Of a DNA stretch of 32,472 bases, positions 1 through 8,758 are shown piece after piece. This DNA comes from Bacillota bacterium. GTDB taxonomy: Bacteria > Bacillota > JAAYKD01. The notes under the pieces are model-generated. The model was given only the letters and a program-made list of their open reading frames with translations. It made no database searches and was not told the DNA's origin. Made by a program: the position numbers and the translations under genes. How positions within the stretch are numbered: position 1 is the stretch's first letter; every line of letters starts with the position of its first letter. Location of the stretch: the NCBI GenBank assembly GCA_012522585.1, contig JAAYKD010000107.1, positions 1-32,472 of the forward strand, read 5' to 3'.

Positions 1-11
1 GAAGGTGATAA

Positions 12-1331
12 ATGATGACCATCCATATTGTGGGAGGGGGCTTGGCAGGCAGTGAAGCAGCCTATCAAGCAGCAAAATCTGGTTTACCGGTAGTTTTATA
101 TGAAATGCGCCCGGTCAAACCATCACCGGCTCACAAAAGTGATAAATTTGCAGAATTAGTCTGCAGCAATTCCTTAAAATCAAACAATTTGGATAACGCA
201 GCCGGCTTGCTCAAAGAGGAGATGAGAATTTTAGATTCTCTGATTATCGAAGCAGCTGAAGCCACCCGAGTTCCGGCCGGTCAAGCCTTGGCGGTGGACC
301 GGGAGGCTTTTTCTGAATATGTAACGCGACGTCTTTATTCTCTGGACAATTTAAAAATTGTCAGAGAAGAGGTTATAAATCCTAAAATCGAAGCAGACGA
401 TATTTGGATTTTTGCCAGCGGCCCTTTGACCTCTGAAAGTCTTTTAGGTTATTTGCAGAGTTTATTCGGTCAACCCTATCTTCATTTTTTTGATGCGGCC
501 GCTCCTTTAGTCAGTCGGGAATCTCTGGATATGAGTAAAATCTACGCAGCCTCCCGTTACGATAAGGGAGATCCAGATTATCTCAACTGTCCCATGAATA
601 AAGAGGAGTATTTGCAGTTTTGGCAAGCCTTGGTCGAGGCCAAGCAGGTTGAATTAAAGGAATTTGAAGAGGAAAAGTATTTTCAGGGCTGTGTACCCAT
701 TGAAGAGCTGGCAGCCCGAGGCCAGGATACCTTGGCTTACGGTCCCTTAAAGCCCAAAGGCCTGATTGACCCGAAAACCGGTGAGACCCCCTATGCGGTG
801 GTTCAGCTCAGGCAGGATAATATAGCAGCCGACCTTTATGGTCTGGTTGGATTTCAAACAAGCCTCTTGTTTCCCGAGCAAAAGCGAGTCTTCTCCCTCA
901 TACCCGGATTGGAAAAAGCGGAGTTTTTACGCTATGGAGTCATGCATCGCAATACCTTCATTCAATCGCCCATTCTCTTAGATGAGCATTTTCGACTGAA
1001 GACTAAGAAAAACATCTTCTTTGCCGGCCAAATGACCGGGGTTGAGGGCTATATTGAATCGGCCGCTACAGGTTTAATCTGTGGAATTAATGCAGCTCGC
1101 CAGCTTAAAGGTCAAGAACCTCTGAGCCCGGGGCAACACAGTATGCTGGGGGCTTTGATGCATTATGCCACCAACTGCGATCCGAAAAGATTTCAGCCGA
1201 TGAATGCTGTTTTTGGAATTATGCCTCCTCTGGCTGAAAGAGTCAGAAATAAAAGGCAGCGCTACAGCATGTATTCCAAGCGGGGCATCGAAGCAATCGA
1301 GGAGTATCGGGCACTTCTGGAAGTGAAATAA
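12..1331 (+). CDS. trmFO: Methylenetetrahydrofolate--tRNA-(uracil-5-)-methyltransferase TrmFO
   Basis: N-terminal FAD motif IHIVGGGLAGSEAAYQAA, MRPVKPSPAHKSDKFAELVCSNSLKSN, GQMTGVEGYIESAATGL; ATG at 12 or 15. Confidence 0.96.
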   Translation: MMTIHIVGGGLAGSEAAYQAAKSGLPVVLYEMRPVKPSPAHKSDKFAELVCSNSLKSNNLDNAAGLLKEEMRILDSLIIEAAEATRVPAGQALAVDREAFSEYVTRRLYSLDNLKIVREEVINPKIEADDIWIFASGPLTSESLLGYLQSLFGQPYLHFFDAAAPLVSRESLDMSKIYAASRYDKGDPDYLNCPMNKEEYLQFWQALVEAKQVELKEFEEEKYFQGCVPIEELAARGQDTLAYGPLKPKGLIDPKTGETPYAVVQLRQDNIAADLYGLVGFQTSLLFPEQKRVFSLIPGLEKAEFLRYGVMHRNTFIQSPILLDEHFRLKTKKNIFFAGQMTGVEGYIESAATGLICGINAARQLKGQEPLSPGQHSMLGALMHYATNCDPKRFQPMNAVFGIMPPLAERVRNKRQRYSMYSKRGIEAIEEYRALLEVK

Positions 1332-1403
1332 CGATATTAAATAATCAGTATTGGTTAAAAGAAGATTGGATCAGCGATTCTTTAGAAGTATCTTTGATTA
1401 GCA

Positions 1404-1446
1404 AACTCCTCCAGCAAGGCTTTGATAGAGCCTTGCTGGAGGAGTT
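1404..1446. repeat. Perfect 18-bp inverted repeat with 7-nt loop (AACTCCTCCAGCAAGGCT-ttgatag-AGCCTTGCTGGAGGAGTT)
   Basis: Arms 1404-1421 and 1429-1446 are exact reverse complements; no U-tract on either side. Confidence 0.9.
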
Positions 1447-1550
1447 AAAATTAGCGGCTAGAAAACATTATAATAATTCACCTAGAAAAACACTTGGGTA
1501 AGTATCATAAAAATATCAGGTGATAAATTTAACAAAAATAAAATTAACTC

Positions 1551-1579
1551 TTGCCAAAAAGTGTTTAACTTGTTATAAT
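1551..1579 (+). promoter_or_regulatory. SigA-type promoter for rpsB (TTGCCA-17-TATAAT)
   Basis: -35 TTGCCA 1551-1556, 17-bp spacer, -10 TATAAT 1574-1579. Confidence 0.8.
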
Positions 1580-1585
1580 AATCGG

Positions 1586-1699
1586 CGGTGTTAATACACA
1601 CGGGTGCTGAGTTAAATTCCTGTGCTTTCAGTAATCAGAAAGTGGATGCTAACGATGAAGACCCGGAGGAAAAAACAAAAAGAAAGGTAGGAAATACGA
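1586..1699 (+). promoter_or_regulatory. Candidate structured 5' leader of rpsB mRNA
   Basis: ~115 nt between predicted TSS and rpsB ATG; CGGGT near 5' end can pair with ACCCG shortly before the Shine-Dalgarno region. Confidence 0.4.
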
Positions 1700-2398
1700 A
1701 TGTCTGTAATTTCTATGAAACAGCTTTTGGAAGCCGGTGTTCACTTTGGACATCAAACCAGACGCTGGAATCCCAAAATGGCCCCTTATATCTTTACTGA
1801 GCGCAATGGTATCTATATCATTGACTTGCAAAAAACAGTAAAAAAGATTGAAGAAGCCTATAATTTTATCCGCTCCTTATCTGAGCAAGGCGGCACTGTT
1901 TTGTTCGTAGGAACAAAAAAGCAAGCCCAGGATGCTATGGCAGAAGAAGCTCAGCGCTCCGGCATGTTCTATGTCAATCAGCGTTGGCTTGGTGGCACCT
2001 TGACCAACTTCCAAACCATCCAAAAGAGAATTCGTCGCTTACACGATCTCAGAGCAATGGAAGAAGATGGCACATTTGATGTTTTACCCAAGAAGGAAGT
2101 CATCAAATTGCGTCATGAAAAGGATAAACTGCAAAAGTTCTTAGGCGGGATCAGTGAAATGAAGAGATTGCCCGATGCACTTTTCATCATCGATCCGAGA
2201 AAAGAAAAGAATGCCATTAACGAAGCCAGACGCTTAGGTATTCCAATCGTGGCCATTGTCGATACTAACTGTGATCCAGATGAAATTGATTATGTGATTC
2301 CCGGCAACGATGATGCAATCAGAGCCGTGCGTCTATTATCCTCGGTGATTGCCGATGCTGTTATTGAGGGTCGCCAAGGGGAATCAATGGCAGAATAA
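1700..2398 (+). CDS. rpsB: 30S ribosomal protein S2
   Basis: [64 protein letters not shown]. Confidence 0.98.
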   Translation: MSVISMKQLLEAGVHFGHQTRRWNPKMAPYIFTERNGIYIIDLQKTVKKIEEAYNFIRSLSEQGGTVLFVGTKKQAQDAMAEEAQRSGMFYVNQRWLGGTLTNFQTIQKRIRRLHDLRAMEEDGTFDVLPKKEVIKLRHEKDKLQKFLGGISEMKRLPDALFIIDPRKEKNAINEARRLGIPIVAIVDTNCDPDEIDYVIPGNDDAIRAVRLLSSVIADAVIEGRQGESMAE

Positions 2399-2408
2399 AT
2401 GTAAACTC

Positions 2409-2447
2409 GATCGGCCTTAAGGATTTTTCTTTTAAGACCGATCTTTT
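2409..2447 (+). terminator. Intrinsic terminator/attenuator between rpsB and tsf
   Basis: GATCGGcCTTAA ... TTAAGaCCGATC followed by TTTTTTT. Confidence 0.75.
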
Positions 2448-2477
2448 TTAAAGGAATATAATTTGGGGGAATGCATT

Positions 2478-3365
2478 ATGATTACAGCAGCAGCTGTTAA
2501 AGAACTAAGAGATCGTACCGGTGCCGGTATGATGGATTGCAAAAGAGCTTTGCAAGAAGTTCAAGGTGATCTGGAAAAAGCAATTGCGCTTTTAAGAGAA
2601 AAAGGCTTAGCCGCAGCAGCTAAAAGAGCTGGACGTGCAGCCAATCAAGGTTTGATCATGGGCCAGGTTAAAGGCAGTGAAGCTTCTTTAATCGAAGTCA
2701 ATTGTGAAACAGACTTCGTTGCTAAAAACGAAGATTTCCAAGAATGGGTCCAGCAATTGGCTGATACCGTTTTGGAAAATAAATTTACTTCGGTAGAACA
2801 GTTGTTAGAGCATAAAATCGATGGTCTGACTGTTCAAGAAGAATTGACCAATCAAATTGCAACCATCGGTGAGAATATGGGTATCCGCAGAGTTGCCTAT
2901 TATCAACCTGCCGAAAACACCTTGATGGATCTCTATATCCATGGTGGCGGTCGCATTGGTGTTTTAGTTGCCTTGAAGTTTGCTAACGAAAAAGCTATAA
3001 AATCTGAATTAGCCGAAGAGTTAGCTCATGACTTAGCCTTGCAAATTGCAGCTTCCAGACCTCTTTATATAGATTCTGAAGAAGTGCCTGCAGATATCGT
3101 AGAAAAAGAAAAAGAAATCTATTTAGCTCAAGCGATCAACGAAGGTAAACCTGAAAATATTGCTCAGCGTATGGTCGAAGGACGCATTCGTAAATACTTT
3201 GAAGAGATTTGCTTAGTTGAGCAGGTTTTCGTCAAGGATACAGGTGTTTCAGTCGGCCAATTGTTAAAAAATGTAGCTAAAGAATTAAATACAGAAATTG
3301 CAGTAAAATCTTTCACCAGATTTGAAATCGGTGAAGGGTTTGAAGCTGAAGAAAGCGAAAATTAA
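2478..3365 (+). CDS. tsf: Elongation factor Ts
   Basis: VKELRDRTGAGMMDCKRAL, EVNCETDFVAKN; ATG at 2478 preferred over upstream TTG at 2463. Confidence 0.97.
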   Translation: MITAAAVKELRDRTGAGMMDCKRALQEVQGDLEKAIALLREKGLAAAAKRAGRAANQGLIMGQVKGSEASLIEVNCETDFVAKNEDFQEWVQQLADTVLENKFTSVEQLLEHKIDGLTVQEELTNQIATIGENMGIRRVAYYQPAENTLMDLYIHGGGRIGVLVALKFANEKAIKSELAEELAHDLALQIAASRPLYIDSEEVPADIVEKEKEIYLAQAINEGKPENIAQRMVEGRIRKYFEEICLVEQVFVKDTGVSVGQLLKNVAKELNTEIAVKSFTRFEIGEGFEAEESEN

Positions 3366-3373
3366 TATAGAGA

Positions 3374-3409
3374 CAAAAGGAACATCAATATAGTGTGATG
3401 TTCCTTTTG
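3374..3409 (+). terminator. Hairpin between tsf and pyrH (probable terminator)
   Basis: CAAAAGGAACATCA / TGATGTTCCTTTTG 14-bp perfect stem. Confidence 0.7.
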
Positions 3410-3422
3410 ATTAAATGGGGAG

Positions 3423-4175
3423 GTGGCGTTTTTGCGTCCTAAATATCAGCGTATAGTGTTAAAACTTTCCGGTGAAGCTTTAGCAGGTGAACCCAAAGAA
3501 CGTGATAAGAAGTTTGGCTATGATTCTGCAGTTTTGTCTGATATAGTCAATCAGGTCAAAGAAATCAGTGATTTGGGCATAGAAGTTGCCTTAGTAGTCG
3601 GTGGTGGCAACCTTTGGCGAGGTGTCAAAGGAAGTCAAACCTTAGGGATTGACCGAGCCACAGCAGATTATATGGGAATGTTGGCAACGGTTATGAATGC
3701 CTTGGCTTTACAGGGGGCTCTAGAATCGGCTGGTGTGGTTACCAGAGTTCAGTCGGCTATTGAAATGAGAGAAGTTGCTGAACCTTATATCAGGCGCAGA
3801 GCAATTCGCCATCTGGAAAAGGGCAGAGTTGTCATCTTTGCAGCCGGAACCGGCAATCCTTATTTCACTACTGATACTGTAGCTGCTTTGCGTGCCGCTG
3901 AAATAGATGCTGAAATTGTTTTGAAAGCCACAGGAGAAGTGGATGGAGTCTATTCATCTGACCCCAAACTTGACACTCCTGAAAACAAAGCAGTTAAATA
4001 TGACAGGATAACCTATCATGAAGTTTTAAAAGAAGAACTAAAAGCGATGGATGCAACGGCGATCTCTCTTTGTATGGACAATGATATCCCCATCATTGTC
4101 TTTAATCTCTCGGAACCGGGCAATGTAAGAAGAGCTGTATTTGGTGAAAAAATTGGAACTTACATAGGAGGTTAA
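3423..4175 (+). CDS. pyrH: UMP kinase
   Basis: [46 protein letters not shown] start. Confidence 0.97.
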   Translation: MAFLRPKYQRIVLKLSGEALAGEPKERDKKFGYDSAVLSDIVNQVKEISDLGIEVALVVGGGNLWRGVKGSQTLGIDRATADYMGMLATVMNALALQGALESAGVVTRVQSAIEMREVAEPYIRRRAIRHLEKGRVVIFAAGTGNPYFTTDTVAALRAAEIDAEIVLKATGEVDGVYSSDPKLDTPENKAVKYDRITYHEVLKEELKAMDATAISLCMDNDIPIIVFNLSEPGNVRRAVFGEKIGTYIGG

Positions 4176-4177
4176 CC

Positions 4178-4735
4178 ATGATGAAAGATTATTTGCTAAA
4201 CATTGAAGAACGCATGGAAAAGACTATTGTTGCTTTAAAGAATGAACTGATCACAATCAGAGCCGGTCGAGCTCATCCGGGCCTTTTGGAAAGAATTATG
4301 GTGGAATACTATGGAGCTTCCACTCCATTGAACCAGATCAGCAATATTTCCTGTCCGGATGCTCGCAGTATGGTCATCCAACCTTGGGACAAAACTGCCA
4401 TTAAAGCCATTGAAAAAGCCATCTTGGTTTCCGATTTAGGATTAAATCCCTCTAATGATGGTTCGATTATTCGTTTAGTCATCCCCCCACTGACTGAACA
4501 GCGGAGAAAAGATCTGACTAAGATGGTGGATCGAAAAGGCGAAGAAGCGAAGATTGCTTTACGCAATATCCGCCGCGATGCCAACGACGAAGCCAGGCGT
4601 ATGGAAAAAGAAAAAATGTTTTCTGAGGATGAAATGCATTTGGCCTTTGATGAATGCCAAAAAGTAACAGACCGTTTCGTCAAGGAAGTCGATGAAGTTA
4701 TTGAGTTGAAGAACAAGGATATTATGGAAGTCTGA
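4178..4735 (+). CDS. frr: Ribosome recycling factor
   Basis: IRAGRAHPGLLERIMVEYYGASTPLNQISNIS, IIRLVIPPLTEQRRKDL. Confidence 0.97.
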   Translation: MMKDYLLNIEERMEKTIVALKNELITIRAGRAHPGLLERIMVEYYGASTPLNQISNISCPDARSMVIQPWDKTAIKAIEKAILVSDLGLNPSNDGSIIRLVIPPLTEQRRKDLTKMVDRKGEEAKIALRNIRRDANDEARRMEKEKMFSEDEMHLAFDECQKVTDRFVKEVDEVIELKNKDIMEV

Positions 4736-4757
4736 TTTCTTTATATGTAGATTTTTC

Positions 4758-4788
4758 CGGAGGGCCGATCAAGCCCTCCGCTTTCTTT
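4758..4788 (+). terminator. Intrinsic terminator after frr
   Basis: CGGAGGGC-cgatcaa-GCCCTCCG followed by CTTTCTTT. Confidence 0.75.
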
Positions 4789-4840
4789 ATCATAGCTAAT
4801 CTGCTATCTTTAAAGGGAGTTTAATTGATGAGGTGAAAGA

Positions 4841-5569
4841 ATGTCTCAATTGGAGAATAGAATCAAAGTTGAAAGAGAAAATTTGCCCAAGCATATTGCT
4901 TTTATCATGGATGGCAACGGACGCTGGGCTCAGCAGAGAAAGATGCCTCGCTCTTTCGGCCATAATGCCGGTCTTGATGCGATGCGCAGAGTCATCCGTT
5001 TTTATGGGGAAGTTGGAATTAAAGTTCTTTCCTTTTACGCTTTTTCTACGGAAAATTGGAAGCGTAGTCAAAGAGAAGTCAATTTTTTAATGAATCTACC
5101 CATAGATTTCATCGAACAGGATTTACCTGAACTGATGGAGCGAGGGGCCAGGCTCATTTACAGCGGTGATTTGACAAAAATCCCTAAAAAGACCCTGGAT
5201 GCTATGAGAAGAGGGGAAAAGGCCACAGCTCAAAACAATGACCTGATTATCAATATCGCTTTTAATTATGGAGGCAGGGATGAGATAATCAGAGGAATCA
5301 GAGCTATGGCATTAGAACACAAAGAAGGCTTTTTGCAGGCTCTCAATGAAGAAGATTTAGGAAAATTTCTTGATCATCCGGAATTGCCTGATCCCGATTT
5401 GATTGTCAGAACCGGAGGAGAGCAGAGGCTTTCCAATTTCTTTCTCTGGCAAGCAGCCTATTCTGAATTGTTTTTCACTGAAGAATATTGGCCTGATTTA
5501 AACGAGGAGCTTCTAGAGAAAATTCTCGGAGATTATTTAGATAGAAACAGACGATTTGGCGGCCTTTAG
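4841..5569 (+). CDS. uppS: Isoprenyl (undecaprenyl) diphosphate synthase
   Basis: HIAFIMDGNGRWAQQRKMPRSFGHNAG, YAFSTENWKRSQ, DLIVRTGGEQRLSNFFLWQAAYSE. Confidence 0.97.
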   Translation: MSQLENRIKVERENLPKHIAFIMDGNGRWAQQRKMPRSFGHNAGLDAMRRVIRFYGEVGIKVLSFYAFSTENWKRSQREVNFLMNLPIDFIEQDLPELMERGARLIYSGDLTKIPKKTLDAMRRGEKATAQNNDLIINIAFNYGGRDEIIRGIRAMALEHKEGFLQALNEEDLGKFLDHPELPDPDLIVRTGGEQRLSNFFLWQAAYSELFFTEEYWPDLNEELLEKILGDYLDRNRRFGGL

Positions 5570-5595
5570 AATTTTGCCGGAAGGGGAGAAGCCGA

Positions 5596-6375
5596 GTGTT
5601 TCAGCGCACGGTTACCATTTTTATTTGGGCACCCATATTTTTAGCTTTTATACTATTAGGTAAATGGCCTTTACGTATTTTTTTTATTGGCATCATACTT
5701 TTGGCAGCTAATGAGTTAAAAAATATGGTTGAACCTAATAACATTCAAATTGATCTGCCTGCCATTGCTATGATGAGCAGTGCGGCTTTTTTCATTCAGC
5801 CTTTGAGTGAAAGTAATTTGATCTGGATCTTTTTTGGCTTTTTAGTCTATCTTCTGGCCAAAAAGGTTCTTCTATTTCCTTCTTTTTCATTGGTCAGCCT
5901 GGCTATGAATTGCTTTGCAGCTCTTTATATAGTGACGCCGTTTTGGTCGGCCTATTATTTACGGGTTAGTGAAAACGGCATTGCTTGGGTTTTAATTGTC
6001 TGTTTTTTAGCTTGGTCCTATGATATTTTTGCCTATTTAACCGGATACTTTTTCGGGAAAACTCATCCTTTTCCTGATATCAGTCCTAAAAAGAGCACGG
6101 AAGGTTTGATCGGCGGGCTTGTTGGCTCTGTTCTGACCATGCTGGTCTTTAGCTTTGTGATGAAACTCTCCCCTTTAAACTTTGCCATCCTAGGCCTTTT
6201 CGGGGGAATTGTTGCACAAATAGGCGATTTAGTAGAATCCTCAATTAAAAGGGAATTTAAAATCAAGGACTCTGGGAATCTTCTTCCCGGTCACGGAGGA
6301 ATTTTAGATCGATTCGATTCCTGGATGCTGGTCGTTTTCGTCGTCATTTTATTTAGACGTTATGTTTTTATGTGA
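5596..6375 (+). CDS. cdsA: Phosphatidate cytidylyltransferase
   Basis: Multi-TM protein with SPKKSTEGLIGG and GDLVESSIKREFKIKDSGNLLPGHGGILDRFDS signature. Confidence 0.93.
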   Translation: MFQRTVTIFIWAPIFLAFILLGKWPLRIFFIGIILLAANELKNMVEPNNIQIDLPAIAMMSSAAFFIQPLSESNLIWIFFGFLVYLLAKKVLLFPSFSLVSLAMNCFAALYIVTPFWSAYYLRVSENGIAWVLIVCFLAWSYDIFAYLTGYFFGKTHPFPDISPKKSTEGLIGGLVGSVLTMLVFSFVMKLSPLNFAILGLFGGIVAQIGDLVESSIKREFKIKDSGNLLPGHGGILDRFDSWMLVVFVVILFRRYVFM

Positions 6376-6383
6376 GGTCAATT

Positions 6384-7535
6384 ATGAAAAATATTACAAT
6401 TTTCGGTTCCACAGGCTCGATTGGGCGTCAGACTTTGGCTATCGTCAGAAAATTCCCAAATCTATATAGAGTAAGAGGCCTGACTGCCAAAAGCAATATA
6501 GCTCTGCTAAAAGAACAGATAGATGAGTTTAAACCTGATTTTGTTGTTGTTGAAGCAGAAAAAAACGGACAATTGCTCAAGGAAGATTACCCTGCTTTGG
6601 AAGTTTTTACAGGTTCAGAGGGCCTTTTGCAAGCAGCAAAAATTGAAGTGGATACTATTATCATGGCTCTCAGCGGCTTTGCCGGATTGGCACCAATTCT
6701 TCAAGCTTTAAGTCAAGGTCAAAAAGTAGCCTTGGCCAATAAGGAACCTGTGGTAGCTGCCGGACCTCTTTTAAAGCAATATGTGCAAGCATATCATGGT
6801 CTTATTTTCCCCGTGGACAGCGAACATTCAGCTGTTTTTCAAGCCTTAGAAGCAATTGGACCTAAGAGCAATTTAGACACAGTCTATTTGACAGCCTCCG
6901 GAGGTCCTTTTTATCGACAAGAGAAACGAGATCTGAGCCAGGTCAGTCCTGAAGAGGCAATTAAACACCCTAAATGGTCTATGGGAGCCAAATTATCGGT
7001 GGATTCGGCTACTTTGATTAATAAGGGTTTGGAAGTAATGGAAGCCAGATGGCTCTTTGATTTAGAATCTGACCAGATCGAGGTTGTTATCCATCCTCAG
7101 AGCATCGTTCATGCAGCTGTCAAAGCTAGAGACGGAGCTTTAATCGCTCATCTGGGCTATCCGGATATGCGTATGCCCATTGCCTATGCACTGTCCTATC
7201 CTGAGAGACTCAATTTAGATCTGCCAAAATTATCTTTGTCAGAATTGTCTCAGCTCACTTTTGAAGAACCAGATTTGAAGAGATTCCCCGGACTGGCCCT
7301 TTGTCTTGAGGTCAACCGAAAGAGCGGATTATATCCAGCTGCTTTAAATGCAGCTAATGAGGAAGCTGTCGCTGCCTTTTTAGACAAAAGGATTCTCTTT
7401 ACTGAAATAGTGCCCGTGATAGCTGAAGTCTTGGATAAAGGTGACTTTCAGGGGAAAATTCAATTAGAAAATATATATCGAGTCGATAGAGAAGCTCGAG
7501 AAATCAGCAGAGAAATAATTTCTCGCTTAATTTAA
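6384..7535 (+). CDS. dxr: 1-deoxy-D-xylulose 5-phosphate reductoisomerase
   Basis: ITIFGSTGSIGRQTL, ALANKEPVVAAG, PVDSEHSAVFQAL, NKGLEVMEARWLF. Confidence 0.97.
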   Translation: MKNITIFGSTGSIGRQTLAIVRKFPNLYRVRGLTAKSNIALLKEQIDEFKPDFVVVEAEKNGQLLKEDYPALEVFTGSEGLLQAAKIEVDTIIMALSGFAGLAPILQALSQGQKVALANKEPVVAAGPLLKQYVQAYHGLIFPVDSEHSAVFQALEAIGPKSNLDTVYLTASGGPFYRQEKRDLSQVSPEEAIKHPKWSMGAKLSVDSATLINKGLEVMEARWLFDLESDQIEVVIHPQSIVHAAVKARDGALIAHLGYPDMRMPIAYALSYPERLNLDLPKLSLSELSQLTFEEPDLKRFPGLALCLEVNRKSGLYPAALNAANEEAVAAFLDKRILFTEIVPVIAEVLDKGDFQGKIQLENIYRVDREAREISREIISRLI

Positions 7536-7550
7536 AACCGAGGTGATTTA

Positions 7551-8558
7551 GTGTCCGCAATAATCTTAGCAATTCTAGGCTTTGGCCTTTTAATAATAGT
7601 TCACGAATCAGGACATTTCTTTGTTGCCAAGTTTTTTGGTATCGAAGCCGATGAGTTTTCTATCGGCATGGGTCCTCAAATAATAGGTAAACAAATAGGC
7701 AGAACCGAATTTTCCTTGCGAGCTTTGCCCATTGGGGCTTTTGTTCTCTTTGCCGATCCGGAAGACGAGGCTAATCTAGAGGCCAACCCCTTTGTCAATG
7801 CAGCCCCGATCAAGCGCTTGCTCATCGCTTTAGCCGGACCTCTGGCTAATTTTAGTCTAGCCTTGATTCTTTTGATTTTACTGGCTTTTTTTAGCGGCAT
7901 AGCTTCAAACCAGCCAATTGTCGGGGCTTTGATGCCAGGGGGAGTAGCCGAAGCAAGCGGCCTCATGGCAGGGGACAGAATAGTCAAAATTGAGGGTCAT
8001 TCAATCGATACCTGGTCTGATATTACAACTTATGTCGCTCCTGCGGCAGAGCAAAAACTGATTGTCGAGATTGAAAGAAAGGGCGAAAATTTGACTTTTC
8101 TTTTAACTCCTGCTTTGAATGATGAAAATCGTGGCGTCATAGGGATTGCCAGTTCGGTAGAAAAATATTCCTTCTTAGGCAGCTTCTCTGCCGGCATCGG
8201 TGAAGCTTTCGGCATGCTGAAAGAAGTGGTTTTAGGTTTGAGGCTGCTCTTCAACAAAGAAGCATTGGGTCAATTAATCGGCCCGATCGGCATTGTTTCC
8301 ATAACAGGCCAGATGGCCAGAAGTGGCTTAGCAGACTTCAATTGGTTTTTAGCTTTTTTGAGCATCAACCTAGGAGTATTTAATCTAGTGCCAATTCCAG
8401 CTCTCGATGGAGGGAGAATTATTTTAGTTCTCTTGGAAATGATCAGAGGCAAGAAACTGAACGAAAAAGTTGAAGGTATCATCAGTACCTTGAGTTTTGT
8501 CTTGATCTTTGGTCTGATAATTTTAGTTTCCTTTAGGGATATTTTAAAACTCTATTGA
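7551..8558 (+). CDS. rseP: Site-2 membrane metalloprotease RseP/RasP family with one PDZ domain
   Basis: HESGHFFVAKFFGIEADEFSIGMGP, PDZ-like GGVAEASGLMAGDRIVKIEG, NLVPIPALDGG. Confidence 0.94.
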   Translation: MSAIILAILGFGLLIIVHESGHFFVAKFFGIEADEFSIGMGPQIIGKQIGRTEFSLRALPIGAFVLFADPEDEANLEANPFVNAAPIKRLLIALAGPLANFSLALILLILLAFFSGIASNQPIVGALMPGGVAEASGLMAGDRIVKIEGHSIDTWSDITTYVAPAAEQKLIVEIERKGENLTFLLTPALNDENRGVIGIASSVEKYSFLGSFSAGIGEAFGMLKEVVLGLRLLFNKEALGQLIGPIGIVSITGQMARSGLADFNWFLAFLSINLGVFNLVPIPALDGGRIILVLLEMIRGKKLNEKVEGIISTLSFVLIFGLIILVSFRDILKLY

Positions 8559-8583
8559 TTTTATAGACTGAGGTAATCGTTAT
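8419..8583 (+). repeat. Direct repeat copy 1: rseP 3' end plus downstream RBS-like sequence
   Basis: ~165-bp segment near-identical to 8594-8758, constant offset of 175 bp. Confidence 0.92.
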
Positions 8584-8593
8584 TAGGCTGGAG

Positions 8594-8733
8594 TTATTTT
8601 AGTTCTCTTGGAAATGATCAGAGGCAAGAAACTGAATGAAAAAGTTGAAGGTATCATCAGTACCTTGAGTTTTGTCTGGGTCTTTGGTCTGATAATTCTA
8701 GTTTCCTTTAGGGATATTTTAAAACTCTATTGA
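8594..8733 (+). pseudogene. Truncated duplicate of rseP C-terminus (VILVLLEMIRGKKLNEKVEGIISTLSFVWVFGLIILVSFRDILKLY*)
   Basis: Frame preserved relative to rseP copy; no upstream start or RBS; TAG just before. Confidence 0.8.
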
Positions 8734-8758
8734 GTATATAGACTGAGGTAATTGTCAT
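8594..8758 (+). repeat. Direct repeat copy 2: duplicated rseP 3' end between rseP and ispG
   Basis: Aligns without gaps to 8419-8583 with only about ten substitutions. Confidence 0.92.

Noticed and set aside
1588-1800. 70-aa plus-strand ORF spanning the rpsB leader
   Set aside because: Overlaps rpsB out of frame, low-complexity composition and no RBS; the region is better read as a leader RNA.
4833-5090. 85-aa ORF overlapping uppS
   Set aside because: Out-of-frame shadow of a clear uppS coding sequence.
8419-8758. Direct repeats considered as insertion-sequence or phage att sites
   Set aside because: No transposase/integrase or foreign cargo between copies; only ~10 bp separates them, so simple tandem duplication is sufficient.
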